From: UPXZ01 sp964568675
GTDB taxonomy: Bacteria; Bacteroidota; Bacteroidia; Bacteroidales; Paludibacteraceae
NCBI GenBank assembly: GCA_964568675.1
Contig: CAZMQV010000002.1
Span: 1 to 64,000, forward strand
Direction: 5' to 3'
DNA length: 64,000 nt
Shown: piece by piece, positions 1 to 8,903 of the stretch
How the letters are laid out: each line of letters opens with the position of its first letter
Numbering within the stretch: position 1 is the first letter of the stretch
Notes under the pieces: model-generated
Seen by the model: the letters and a program-made list of their open reading frames with translations, nothing else
Databases searched by the model: none
Told to the model about the DNA's origin: nothing
Translations under genes and position numbers: made by a program

Positions 1-50
1 TCATAATCCTGATTCATGTTTACTTTTGTGTAAACCTATTTCAGGACTAG

Positions 51-245
51 ACAGTAAGGCGGGGTCTTAAAGAAAACTACACAGAAGCCGAGAAATTGAT
101 GTGGAAGTATCTACAAAATAAGAAAACCGGATTTAAAATTCGAAGACAGCATGTTATTGATAATTTTATAGTAGATTTTGTATGCCTTCCTACAAAATTA
201 GTTATTGAAATTGATGGAAAGATTCATTTAGAACAAATAGAACGA
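51..245 (+). pseudogene. DUF559-family endonuclease-like remnant
   Basis: An open frame from the stop at 48-50 encodes part of a DUF559 domain, the small Vsr-like PD-(D/E)XK fold found in many bacteria. Visible family hallmarks are TEAEKLMWKYL, the RRQH box, IVDFVCL and the IEIDG core, which includes the acidic residues of the nuclease-like centre. There is no ATG before the TEAEK segment, and the homology stops abruptly after HLEQIER, where the reading frame continues only because it runs antisense into the end of the next gene. Both ends are therefore missing (about 60 of the usual 115-130 residues). I read it as a decayed fragment, not a functional gene. Confidence 0.6.
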
Positions 246-264
246 GTTTCTTTGGGGCTATCTA

Positions 265-1515
265 TTACTCCACAAGCTTAAATCCTATCAGCTTATCATA
301 CCTTCCTCCCCATGCCCGATGATAGATGTAGATGGCATATTGGTTTTGAGTTTGCCAAAAACTGCCATCGGTAGGCGCTACGGTGGCTTTTTGTTCGCCA
401 CGTGGCAAGAGCCAAAATTGGTAGTTGTAACCACCTTGCTTGAGCAGGAGCGTTTTGTGGTACAGCGCGTCCGACGGATCGTATTCCATACGCGAAGCCT
501 CGTTAAGCAGATTGAAATTCCATGCGCCACCTACATAGACATCACCGCTCGAGAGAGCTCTACCGGTAGGCAAAGTCAGATGCACAAACATGTAATCGGC
601 TTCCAGATTCACATCTTCATAGCCGTTTTGGTAATTAATCACAAAGCCACCGTTGGCGTCGAAATCTTGCAGATAAGGTGCGGATGAGCGGGGTTGGATG
701 TTGCTGAGGTAAACGTGATAATAGGGGCGTTCAAATTTAATTTTCTCAACACGCTCGTCGTAATTGTAAATGGAAGAAAAATCAACTCGGTTGTATTCAT
801 TGCCACCTTCGAATATCAGCGCACGGTTGTTGATGAAACTTAGTTTGTTGGGGCTGTAATAACTTGCTTTTACGTTATCCACTTGGTTGTCAATTCGGTT
901 GTTTTGCCTTACCAGCACTTTTATTTCCGACTGCGGATCGGATATTCGGTAATTGGGCATCGACACTTCAAAGTCGAGTTGCTGTTTGCTTCGGTTTAGC
1001 TCGGTGTCGGTGTTGCCACGCACTTTCGCTTCTATTTCCACATGTGGTTCCACTATCGAGAAGCAAGCATGCGCCACGGGTGAGTCGTAGTTGTTGTCTT
1101 TGAATATTGAAACTAAATAATTGCCGGATATTTTGAGTTGCACGTCGTTGTTGGGCAATTCAACCCGATAGTGCGTATAAAGGAAAGTGGTGTTGATAGA
1201 CAGGGCATAATCGTCAATATAAGCTTTGTCAAAACCATTAAGAAACTCGGATGAGGAGAGCGAAGAACGCGTCCAGTCGGCGTTGCAATGTATTATTTCA
1301 TACGAAAAGGATTGTTTGTCGTGCGACATTTCATCAAAACAAATCTCTAATTTGTCATTGCCATTGAGCGTGATTACGGGCAATGAAAGCGCGTTTTCAT
1401 TTACTTTAAGCTGTAGGCTACGAATGTTTTCATCAAAAATACGTGTTCGAAACTGAGTCTGGGCAGTAAGCATGCTTACCATGAGAATTAGGATAATGCT
1501 TAGTTTTGATTTCAT
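265..1515 (-). CDS. Type IX secretion system plug protein (DUF5103)
   Basis: Encodes 416 residues from the ATG at 1515; a start 14 codons upstream is possible but would place unlikely residues before a clean signal peptide (MKSKLSIILILMVSMLTAQ). The body matches the DUF5103/T9SS plug family: an early RTRIFDENIRSLQLKVN segment, the DKLEICFDEM strand, the YEIIHCNADW motif and a C-terminal GGAWN...YNYQFWLLP module. In Flavobacterium this protein blocks the SprA translocon pore on the periplasmic side (known for the family). It is cell-envelope located. Its presence implies that the host has a type IX secretion system, although no other T9SS gene lies here. A hairpin just upstream separates it from the GH92 gene. 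Confidence 0.85.
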   Translation of the reverse strand: MKSKLSIILILMVSMLTAQTQFRTRIFDENIRSLQLKVNENALSLPVITLNGNDKLEICFDEMSHDKQSFSYEIIHCNADWTRSSLSSSEFLNGFDKAYIDDYALSINTTFLYTHYRVELPNNDVQLKISGNYLVSIFKDNNYDSPVAHACFSIVEPHVEIEAKVRGNTDTELNRSKQQLDFEVSMPNYRISDPQSEIKVLVRQNNRIDNQVDNVKASYYSPNKLSFINNRALIFEGGNEYNRVDFSSIYNYDERVEKIKFERPYYHVYLSNIQPRSSAPYLQDFDANGGFVINYQNGYEDVNLEADYMFVHLTLPTGRALSSGDVYVGGAWNFNLLNEASRMEYDPSDALYHKTLLLKQGGYNYQFWLLPRGEQKATVAPTDGSFWQTQNQYAIYIYHRAWGGRYDKLIGFKLVE

Positions 1516-1536
1516 GATGCAGGTGTTGGTTCTAAA

Positions 1537-1580
1537 AAACAAAGTACCGCTACACACAATAGGGTACTTTGTTTGGTTGC
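1537..1580 (-). terminator. Hairpin terminator after the GH92 gene
   Basis: Perfect 12-bp inverted repeat (1537-1548 with 1563-1574) with a 14-nt loop. Read on the minus strand it is followed by a T-rich run. It lies 45 nt after the GH92 stop and 22 nt before the plug-gene start, so it either terminates the GH92 transcript or sits in the plug-gene leader. Confidence 0.6.
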
Positions 1581-1619
1581 AAATATCTTTACTTGTATTG
1601 CAAAAGCTATGCTAAGCAG

Positions 1620-3875
1620 TTATTTTGCTACGTCGGTCATCACAATTTCCATTTTACCTCCGGCAGCCAATTCGGCATGAGTAAAGAATGGTTTTTCCAA
1701 AGTTTTACCGTTAAGTTTAATCGACGCGATGTATTTATTCTTTCTGGAGTTGTTTTTTACATCAATCTCAAATTCCTTGCCTTCGGGCAGCATTATCTTC
1801 ACACGGTCGAATATCGGACGGCCGATGGAGTAGGTGGGGTTGCCCGGCGCTACCTGATAAAAGCCCATGGAGTTGAGAATGTACCAGGCTGACATTTGCC
1901 CGCAGTCTTCATTGCCTGCTATTCCGTCGGGTTTGTCGGAGTATTGCGAGTAGAGCACCGAGTCAATCATTGCTTGAGTTTTATGAGCTTGACCCACATA
2001 GTTGTAGAAATGGATGATGTGATGGCTTGGCTCGTTACCGTGGGCGTATTGTCCTATCAAACCCGATATGTCAACCGAGGTTTGAGCACCTTCAATCTTG
2101 GAGTCGGCGGTAAAAAGTCCGTCCAATTTATTGATGAATTTCTCTTTTCCACCCATCAATTTCACCAAACTATCCACTTGATGAGGCACATACCAAGTCC
2201 ATTGCCAGGCTGTTCCTTCGCAGTAGTCGTCCTCGCGATGGGTCGAAGCTCTTGGGTTGAATGGCGTGCGCCATACTCCATTGAGGTTTTTGCCACGCAT
2301 AAAACCGGTTTCCGCATCAAAATAGTTTTTGTAGTTCGTAGCCAATTTCTCATATTTCGCTATGTTGGCTGCGTCATTTCTATCCTTTGCCATTTGCAGC
2401 ACACACCAATCCTGATAAGCATATTCAAGACCTTTAGCAACATTTTCTATCTCTTTGTCATAAGGGATAAAACCGATTTCATTTTTGTATTTTTTCGAAA
2501 TTGGCATCAGCGCGTTTACATAAGTTTTGTTGTCTTTTATTCCTGTGGTGTCATAGCTCGAAGTTTTCAGTATAGCCTGATAAGCCAAATCATTGTCGAA
2601 ATTCCTGTAACCTTTCATGTAAGAATCCACTATTATCGGCACGGCATTGTAGCCAATCATAGTAGCTGTGTAGTTGCCGGCAAGTTCCCACATAGGCAGT
2701 ATGCCGCCCTGTTTGTGCATATTGAGCAAGGTGCGTATAAACTCTTCGTTCAATTCCGGCGCGATGATGGTGAGTAGCGGATGAAGTGCGCGCATGGTGT
2801 CCCAAGTAGAGAATACGGTGTATTTGGCTTCGTCGGACTGATGAATCTGTTTGTCCATACCGCGATAACGTCCGTCAACATCCGAAAATACATTGGGTGC
2901 GATAGCCGAATGATAGAGTGCGGTGTAGAATATTCGCTTTTGCGTATCATCATCTGTCGTAATGTCGATTTTAGAGAGATAATCGTTCCACACTTTGCGG
3001 GTGTCTGTTTTTGTTTGCTCAAAGTCCCAACCTGCAAGTTCTTTGTCCAAATTCTTTTTTGCGCCATCCATATCTACTGGTGAAATAGCTACTTTCAGCA
3101 TTATTTCTTCTTTGTCTTTGGTATCGAAAGTGAGGAATACTTTGCCGCTTTTTCCTTTCAGATTCTTGGTTTCGGCAGTGATGGAGTCATTCTTATATAT
3201 TTTCACACCGGTGAATGGTTTGGAAGTAATAGCATGAAAATATACCCATTGCTGGCGTGCCCAGCCACGGCTTTTTTTCAATCCGCGCACTTCGGTGTCG
3301 CTCAGCACCTCAATGATAACACTGTCGGTCGGGTGATTCTGATTGGTGAAATCAAGGTCGATAAGCAAGCCCGATTTCCCTGCCGGGAAAGTGTATTTAT
3401 GAAAACCTACGCGTTGGGTGGCAGTAAGTTCGGCTTTCACATCATAGCGGTCAAGCGCCACCGAGTAGTATCCCGGAACAGCTTTCTCAGTAGTCTTCCG
3501 AAATGGAGACGCGAAAGATTTCTCTTGTCCGTTGGGTCCGTTTTTACGAATGTCGGGTTCGCCGGTGATGGGCATCACAAGCACATCGCAATAGTCGCCA
3601 ATGCCGGTACCGCTCAAGTGTGTGTGTGAGAAACCGTTAATGACGCTGTCCGAATCATGATAACCGGAGCAGGCATCCCATTCATACACGCGCGAGTCGG
3701 GGCTTAGTTGCACCATACCATGCGGATAGGTTGCGCCGGGGAACGTGTGTCCGTGTCCGCCGGTGCCGATGAATGGATCAACGTAGGCGGTGTAGTCAGT
3801 GATGTTTGTTTTTTTACACGACACGAAGAGTAGGGCGGTAGCTACTAAAAAGAAAAATACCGATTGTTTTTTCAT
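1620..3875 (-). CDS. GH92 alpha-mannosidase, lipoprotein
   Basis: A 751-residue exo-acting alpha-mannosidase of glycoside hydrolase family 92, a calcium-dependent inverting family used by Bacteroidetes to trim mannose from N-glycans or yeast mannan. A lipobox ends at Cys20 (LLFVSC), so the protein is lipid-anchored in the envelope. The N-terminal domain starts with YVDPFIGTGGHGHTFPGA (about 31-48). The catalytic barrel carries the acid Glu near residue 554 (YCEGTAWQWTW), the ISGLIGQYAHGNEPSHH segment (603-619) and GNEDCGQMSAW (654-664), which holds the base Asp and calcium ligands. Length is normal for the family. No Sus pair is adjacent, so the linkage specificity cannot be read from context. 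It is monocistronic, with a hairpin downstream. Confidence 0.93.
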   Translation of the reverse strand: MKKQSVFFFLVATALLFVSCKKTNITDYTAYVDPFIGTGGHGHTFPGATYPHGMVQLSPDSRVYEWDACSGYHDSDSVINGFSHTHLSGTGIGDYCDVLVMPITGEPDIRKNGPNGQEKSFASPFRKTTEKAVPGYYSVALDRYDVKAELTATQRVGFHKYTFPAGKSGLLIDLDFTNQNHPTDSVIIEVLSDTEVRGLKKSRGWARQQWVYFHAITSKPFTGVKIYKNDSITAETKNLKGKSGKVFLTFDTKDKEEIMLKVAISPVDMDGAKKNLDKELAGWDFEQTKTDTRKVWNDYLSKIDITTDDDTQKRIFYTALYHSAIAPNVFSDVDGRYRGMDKQIHQSDEAKYTVFSTWDTMRALHPLLTIIAPELNEEFIRTLLNMHKQGGILPMWELAGNYTATMIGYNAVPIIVDSYMKGYRNFDNDLAYQAILKTSSYDTTGIKDNKTYVNALMPISKKYKNEIGFIPYDKEIENVAKGLEYAYQDWCVLQMAKDRNDAANIAKYEKLATNYKNYFDAETGFMRGKNLNGVWRTPFNPRASTHREDDYCEGTAWQWTWYVPHQVDSLVKLMGGKEKFINKLDGLFTADSKIEGAQTSVDISGLIGQYAHGNEPSHHIIHFYNYVGQAHKTQAMIDSVLYSQYSDKPDGIAGNEDCGQMSAWYILNSMGFYQVAPGNPTYSIGRPIFDRVKIMLPEGKEFEIDVKNNSRKNKYIASIKLNGKTLEKPFFTHAELAAGGKMEIVMTDVAK

Positions 3876-3999
3876 AGAATATTATATTAAATTATACTGA
3901 TTCGAAACCATTGTGCAATATTACATCTTTTTATTTAAATCTTAAAAGAAAAACCCAAATATATAATGCGATGCAATGCGATTAACGGCTAAAAATAAT

Positions 4000-4007
4000 T
4001 ATATTTG
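4000..4007 (+). promoter_or_regulatory. -7 promoter box for the rRNA methyltransferase gene
   Basis: TATATTTG followed by C matches the Bacteroidetes sigma-A box TAnnTTTG. The ATG lies only 9 nt downstream, so the 5' leader would be about 4-6 nt. Confidence 0.6.
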
Positions 4008-4016
4008 CATTTAATT

Positions 4017-5351
4017 ATGAACTTACCAGCTCCATTTATATCGACGATGAGAAATCTTCTGAACGAAGATTTTTTGTTGTTTGCCGAAGCGTTGGATACC
4101 GAACCTCCTGTTAGTGTTCGTGTCAATGACAAGACCAATTATGTACCTTCGTCCAACCAGGTGCCTTGGTGTCGCCACGGATATTATCTGAATGAACGAC
4201 CGCTTTTCACAGCCGACCCGCTTTTTCATGCGGGAGCGTATTATGTGCAAGAGGCATCGTCCATGTTTCTATGGCAGGCGCTTGAACAATGTGTTGCTCA
4301 AGATAGTGTAGTTCTTGATTTAAGTGCCGCGCCGGGTGGAAAATCCACTCTTATTTCTCAATTTCTTAACAGCAATGGTTTGCTCGTAAGCAACGAAATT
4401 GTAAGAAGCAGGGCTTATATTCTGGCCGAGAACATGATAAAATGGGGTAATGCCAACTGTTTGGTCAGCAATAACTCACCGGCTGATTTTGCCAGGCTTC
4501 CTTCTTTTTTTGATGTGATAGTGGTGGACGCGCCCTGTTCAGGCGAAGGAATGTTTCGCAAAGATGCCGGTGCTATTGACGAGTGGAGCGAATCCAATGT
4601 GCTGATGTGTGCCGAACGCCAAAGAGATATTCTGGCTTCGGTGTGGGACTCGCTGAAAACCGGAGGAACACTTATTTACAGCACTTGCACTTACAATCGC
4701 TTTGAAAATGAGGATAATGTAAATTGGATAGCAAAAGAACTTGGTGCGGAAGTGTTGAAAATTGATGTCGGGCAATTTCCCGAAATTACTATTTCGGAAA
4801 GTGGATACCGGTTTCTGCCACACAAAACGCGTGGAGAAGGTTTCTTTCTGTCTGTACTGCGCAAAACAGCTGACGCGCCTGAGCTTCGGGTGAAAAAGAA
4901 AAGAAACGAGAAGCAAGCGGTGAAAATTGAGCCAGCAATACTGAATCTGCGAAATCAATTAATGCAACCCGAAACTTGGGAGATTGCGATATATGATAAT
5001 AGTATTGTCGCGATTCCCTTAGCGCATGTCGAAAAACTGGGATTGCTTAAAAATATGCTGAAAGTGCTCCATGCGGGTATTGTACTTGCCGAGCAAAAAG
5101 GAAAAGATTTTATTCCTCACATTAGCCTGGCTTTGTCAAAGCAGCTAAATGCCGATAATGTGAATCATGTGGAAGTGGATAAAGCCACTGCGATTCAGTA
5201 TCTGCGAAGAGAATCAATCGTGCTTCCTGAATGTGAAAAAGCTTATGTTTTGCTGCGCTATGAACAAGTGCCAATTGGTTGGGTAAAAAATCTGGGAAAC
5301 CGCTCCAACAACCTTTATCCTACCGAGTGGCGAATACGAATGCGCATTTAA
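4017..5351 (+). CDS. RsmF/NOL1-NOP2-Sun family rRNA m5C methyltransferase
   Basis: Predicted 444-residue SAM-dependent RNA cytosine-C5 methyltransferase. The ATG at 4017 gives the family-typical start MNLPAPFI; the TTG at 4005 lies inside the promoter box and is rejected. The AdoMet loop is LDLSAAPGGKS (100-110). Both catalytic cysteines are present: Cys174 in DAPCSGEGMF (nucleophile or release Cys) and Cys224 in YSTCTYN. The C-terminal third resembles the RsmF PUA-like tail that ends with GNRSNNLYP...W. E. coli RsmF modifies C1407 of 16S rRNA; the exact site in this organism is inferred. Monocistronic with a very short leader. Confidence 0.9.
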   Translation: MNLPAPFISTMRNLLNEDFLLFAEALDTEPPVSVRVNDKTNYVPSSNQVPWCRHGYYLNERPLFTADPLFHAGAYYVQEASSMFLWQALEQCVAQDSVVLDLSAAPGGKSTLISQFLNSNGLLVSNEIVRSRAYILAENMIKWGNANCLVSNNSPADFARLPSFFDVIVVDAPCSGEGMFRKDAGAIDEWSESNVLMCAERQRDILASVWDSLKTGGTLIYSTCTYNRFENEDNVNWIAKELGAEVLKIDVGQFPEITISESGYRFLPHKTRGEGFFLSVLRKTADAPELRVKKKRNEKQAVKIEPAILNLRNQLMQPETWEIAIYDNSIVAIPLAHVEKLGLLKNMLKVLHAGIVLAEQKGKDFIPHISLALSKQLNADNVNHVEVDKATAIQYLRRESIVLPECEKAYVLLRYEQVPIGWVKNLGNRSNNLYPTEWRIRMRI

Positions 5352-5429
5352 GTAAGACTCTTTTTAGGGAAAAATTTGCTGCTGTGGAGTGATGGGATTA
5401 AAAAAAAAGCATTAAAGTGAATATTGAAA

Positions 5430-6179
5430 ATGAATAATATAAAATTCTTAGGAACAGGCACTTCTACCGGAGTTCCTCAATTGGGCTGCAACTGTCCGGT
5501 ATGCAGCTCCACCGACACGCGTGACAAACGCCTTCGTTGCTCCGCGGTAATTACGGTGAATGGAAAACATATCCTGATAGATGCCGGGCCGGATTTACGC
5601 CAGCAGCTCATTACCAATAATATTTACACTATTGATGCCATACTGCTTTCGCATGAACATTACGACCATGTAGGTGGGCTCGACGATGTACGCCCATTGG
5701 GCGAAATGAAAATTTATGCGGAAAGAAAAGTGCTTGATGCAATCCGGCGCAACATGCCCTACTGTTTCGGAAAATATAAGTTTCCGGGCGTTCCCAGTCT
5801 GGATTTATTTGAAATAGATGAAAGTACTTTTGAAATAGCGGATATTCGCATTACTCCTATTCGGGTGATGCATGCCAGATTACCCATTCTGGGTTTTCGT
5901 ATTGGCGACATGGCTTATCTCACGGATGTAAAGTCGCTTCCCGAATCGGAATATGCCAAACTTCAGAATCTTAGTGTGCTTGTAATAAACGCCTTGCGTA
6001 AAGAAGAACACTTTTCACATTTAACCATTGATGAAGCAATAAAAATATCGCGACGTATAGGAGCAAAACAGAGTTTTTTCACCCATGTAAGCCATCATTT
6101 GGGCTTACATGAACAAATAGAAAACGAATTACCCGAAAATATTCATCTTGCTTATGATAATATGACAGTTAATTTCTAA
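5430..6179 (+). CDS. PhnP-like MBL-fold metallo-hydrolase
   Basis: A 249-residue metallo-beta-lactamase-fold hydrolase. The ATG at 5430 is preferred to the upstream TTG because the protein then starts directly with the first beta strand (NNIKFLGTGTSTG). The zinc motif HEHYDH is at 75-80, followed by GGLDD, a later MHARLP histidine, an LTD aspartate and an HVSHH motif that complete the two-metal site. Cys20, Cys22 and Cys25 in the segment GCNCPVC resemble the structural zinc site of PhnP phosphoribosyl cyclic phosphodiesterase. No other phosphonate gene is nearby, so the substrate is probably a cyclic phosphodiester but is not established. A close match to hydrolases annotated only as 'MBL fold' in Bacteroidetes. 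Confidence 0.82.
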   Translation: MNNIKFLGTGTSTGVPQLGCNCPVCSSTDTRDKRLRCSAVITVNGKHILIDAGPDLRQQLITNNIYTIDAILLSHEHYDHVGGLDDVRPLGEMKIYAERKVLDAIRRNMPYCFGKYKFPGVPSLDLFEIDESTFEIADIRITPIRVMHARLPILGFRIGDMAYLTDVKSLPESEYAKLQNLSVLVINALRKEEHFSHLTIDEAIKISRRIGAKQSFFTHVSHHLGLHEQIENELPENIHLAYDNMTVNF

Positions 6180-6184
6180 CTTTG
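6177..6184 (+). promoter_or_regulatory. -7 promoter box for the TPR lipoprotein gene
   Basis: TAACTTTG followed by C matches TAnnTTTG. The box overlaps the stop codon of the preceding hydrolase gene and lies 32 nt before the next ATG. Confidence 0.5.
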
Positions 6185-6216
6185 CTTCCTACTTTTTTTG
6201 CAACTTACTTTTTAGA

Positions 6217-7245
6217 ATGAAAAATTTTAATATCAAATACTTGTTATTTCTTCTGTTTGCATTCACTTCGTGCGCCACTCCGCGTGTGTTCACTTCGCTC
6301 GATGTGTTGCGGCCAGCCGAAGCCACATTCGCGACGCAAGCCAGGAATGTGTTGATTGTAAACAACTCTGTAATTCAACCCTACAATGTGGGACACAATA
6401 ATTTCAGCACTTTCTCGGAATACGAACAGCCCAAAGGGGTGACTGAACGTTTTGATAGTGCCGCCATATTCTGCATAGCATCTTTACGCGAAAATCTTGA
6501 TAACAAAGCTTTCTTTAATTCAGTGGCGATGCAGACAGGCAGCGTCAATCTGACCGAGAATTTCTATAAATTAAAATACATGAATCGGCAAACGGTGTCG
6601 GCACTTTGCGAAAAATATAACGTTGATGCAGTCATCGCGTTAAACCATATTTTAATACAAGACGAGCTGCGCTATCCCGGACCCAATAGTTATGGTGAGT
6701 TTGGCGTAGAAGTTGATACAAAATGGTCGGTTCATTATGCCGAAGTTGCCGGAAGCGATACCATCAATTTCACCGACGTGTTCAACTGGGAAAATGATCG
6801 CGCACGCAACCTCCCTCAGCGCTACGATGCGTTTGTTGATGCTTCGATACTAGCCGGAGCAAACATCGCCGACCGCATGATGCCTCGTTGGGAGAAACAA
6901 GAACGCTATCTTTATGCTCCATCTGGAAACGCGTTGATGAAGAAAGCGATGCAAGCATTTACAGCGCGCCATTGGGATGAAGCAATCAGTCTCTGGAGTC
7001 AAGCCGAAAAATCGGGTAAAAATAAACTGAAGTTTCAGGCGGCAAACAACAAGGCAGTGGCGTATGAAATACAGGGAGAATATGATAAGGCTTTGGTTGC
7101 TTTCAACAACGCGATAGAATACTACCAAAGCTTTATTGTTTTCTCACAAAACGAGTTCGAAAATAGCTATTTGTTGGATTATTGGGCGTTTCTAAAAAAC
7201 AGGAAAAAGGAAATGGATTTGATAAACAAACAATTAGGTGAGTGA
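6217..7245 (+). CDS. DUF6340-like lipoprotein with C-terminal TPR
   Basis: A 342-residue envelope lipoprotein. The signal peptide ends in a lipobox, LFAFTSC, with the acylated Cys at about residue 19. The first 230 residues contain VLRPAE, an NNS segment, and a NVDAVIALNHILIQ stretch typical of Bacteroidetes DUF6340 proteins. Residues about 235-300 form tetratricopeptide-like helices (ARHWDEAISLWSQAEKSG, then the AVAYEIQGEYDKALVAFNNA repeat), suggesting a protein-interaction role. Function is unknown. It has its own promoter overlapping the end of the upstream gene, and is not obviously linked to either neighbour. Confidence 0.75.
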   Translation: MKNFNIKYLLFLLFAFTSCATPRVFTSLDVLRPAEATFATQARNVLIVNNSVIQPYNVGHNNFSTFSEYEQPKGVTERFDSAAIFCIASLRENLDNKAFFNSVAMQTGSVNLTENFYKLKYMNRQTVSALCEKYNVDAVIALNHILIQDELRYPGPNSYGEFGVEVDTKWSVHYAEVAGSDTINFTDVFNWENDRARNLPQRYDAFVDASILAGANIADRMMPRWEKQERYLYAPSGNALMKKAMQAFTARHWDEAISLWSQAEKSGKNKLKFQAANNKAVAYEIQGEYDKALVAFNNAIEYYQSFIVFSQNEFENSYLLDYWAFLKNRKKEMDLINKQLGE

Positions 7246-7314
7246 GTGTGAACAAAAAAATTAATGCTATTAATTTGAGAATAAGAAATTATTAACCTTC
7301 TAAAATAAACGACT

Positions 7315-8829
7315 ATGCTACTGCCTTCCGATGAAACAATGCTTAAAAAGCGTGGAATAACACTTAATCAGATTGAAGAGCAGCTAAACAATTTCAAAAA
7401 TGGATTTCCATATCTCGAAATTCGTAACGCTGCCGCCATTGGTAATGGTATTTTGCTAACATCAAACGATGAAAACCAAAAATACTTGGCCGAATGGGAT
7501 GCCTATCTTGCCAATAAGGCAGATGTACTGAAATTTGTGCCTGCCTCCGGTGCTGCAAGCCGCATGTTCAAAGATCTTTTTTCATTTCTTGAAGGAGCTG
7601 AGGATACGCCTTCAACCGATTTTGAAAGGAAATTCTTCGATGAAATAGCGAACTTTGCCTTTTATGATGGCCTGAATCAGGCTTGTATTAATAAAAGTGG
7701 AAAACCTATCGTGGAGTTGATCGAAAATGGCCAATACAAGGAAGTTGTGGATATTCTTTTGAATAAGGATGGTTTGAATTACGGCGCACTACCCAAAGGG
7801 CTTCTACGGTTTCACACCTATCCCACAGAGTGTCGCACACCCATGCAAGAACATCTTGAAGAGGGCGCACGCTACGCAAGTAGTGATGGTAAAGTCAATA
7901 TTCATTTTACCGTTTCGAGCGAACACCGGAAGCTCTTCGAAGCGCATTTACAAGAAAGTTTGTCCGCTTATGAGCAAAAATATCACTTGAAATATAACGT
8001 AAGTTTTTCCGAGCAAAAACCCTCTACCGACACCGTGGCTGCAGATAGTGATAATCAGCCTTTTCGTGAAAATGGTGAATTATTGTTTCGTCCCGGAGGT
8101 CATGGTGCGCTCATTGCCAATCTGGATGAACTGAATTACGATGTGATTTTTATAAAAAACATTGATAATGTGGTACCCGATTCGCTCAAGGAAAGCACCG
8201 TAACTTACAAAAAGTTGATAGCCGGTATCCTCGTAGATCTTCAAAAACGGAATTTTAATTACCTCCAATTGCTCGAAAATAAAGAGATTGACGAGGATAT
8301 GCTGAATGAAATAGCCAGGTATTGTGAAGAAAAACTGAACAATCATCATTCTAATATCAGCGCTTTGCGTGGCGAAGCGCTCCGTGATTATCTTTTTAAT
8401 AAACTGAATCGCCCCATTCGCGTGTGTGGAATGGTGAAAAATGAAGGTGAGCCGGGTGGTGGTCCATTTTTCACGGTCAATCAGGATGGCACTGTTTCGT
8501 TACAGATTCTTGAAAGTTCGCAAATAGATATGAACAACAGTGTGGATAAAGCTAAAATGCAAAATGCGACACACTTCAATCCCGTGGATTTGGTGCTCGG
8601 TGTGAGAAATTACAAAGGCGAGAAGTTTAATTTGCTTGAATTTGTGGATAAAAACACCGGGTTTATCTCTTCGAAGTCGAAAAGTGGGAGAGAGCTTAAA
8701 GCTCTTGAACTTCCCGGTCTGTGGAATGGCGCCATGAGCAACTGGAATACCGTGTTTGTGGAAGTTCCGGTCGATACATTCAATCCGGTGAAAACCGTGA
8801 ATGATTTGTTGCGTAAGGAACATCAATAA
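7315..8829 (+). CDS. DUF4301 family protein
   Basis: A 504-residue cytoplasmic protein of the Bacteroidetes DUF4301 family, function unknown. The first ATG is kept because family members also begin about 10 residues before the KRGIT segment. Recognisable blocks are FVPASGAASRMFKDL (about 73-87), PKGLLRFH, RTPMQEHLEEGARYA, FRPGGHGALIANLDEL (about 257-272) and the near-terminal LPGLWNGAMSNWNT. The GASRMFK and GGHGAL blocks recall sugar-nucleotide pyrophosphorylases of the UDPGP type, so a nucleotidyltransferase fold is plausible but not shown. Ends just before a bidirectional terminator shared with the convergent barrel gene. Confidence 0.88.
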   Translation: MLLPSDETMLKKRGITLNQIEEQLNNFKNGFPYLEIRNAAAIGNGILLTSNDENQKYLAEWDAYLANKADVLKFVPASGAASRMFKDLFSFLEGAEDTPSTDFERKFFDEIANFAFYDGLNQACINKSGKPIVELIENGQYKEVVDILLNKDGLNYGALPKGLLRFHTYPTECRTPMQEHLEEGARYASSDGKVNIHFTVSSEHRKLFEAHLQESLSAYEQKYHLKYNVSFSEQKPSTDTVAADSDNQPFRENGELLFRPGGHGALIANLDELNYDVIFIKNIDNVVPDSLKESTVTYKKLIAGILVDLQKRNFNYLQLLENKEIDEDMLNEIARYCEEKLNNHHSNISALRGEALRDYLFNKLNRPIRVCGMVKNEGEPGGGPFFTVNQDGTVSLQILESSQIDMNNSVDKAKMQNATHFNPVDLVLGVRNYKGEKFNLLEFVDKNTGFISSKSKSGRELKALELPGLWNGAMSNWNTVFVEVPVDTFNPVKTVNDLLRKEHQ

Positions 8830-8840
8830 GCTGTCGAACA

Positions 8841-8871
8841 AAAAAAAGCGGACGATTCGTCCGCTTTTTTT
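8841..8871. terminator. Bidirectional rho-independent terminator
   Basis: A stem GCGGACG/CGTCCGC is flanked by A7 on the left and T7 on the right, so it works in both directions. It lies between the convergent DUF4301 gene and the outer-membrane barrel gene. Confidence 0.9.
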
Positions 8872-8903
8872 GTTCTTTATTTTTTTATGAAAAATGCGTG
8901 CAA

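Noticed and set aside
1896..2777. 293-codon plus-strand frame inside the GH92 gene
   Set aside because: It is antisense to a well-supported GH92 enzyme, its product has no family resemblance, and no promoter box precedes it.
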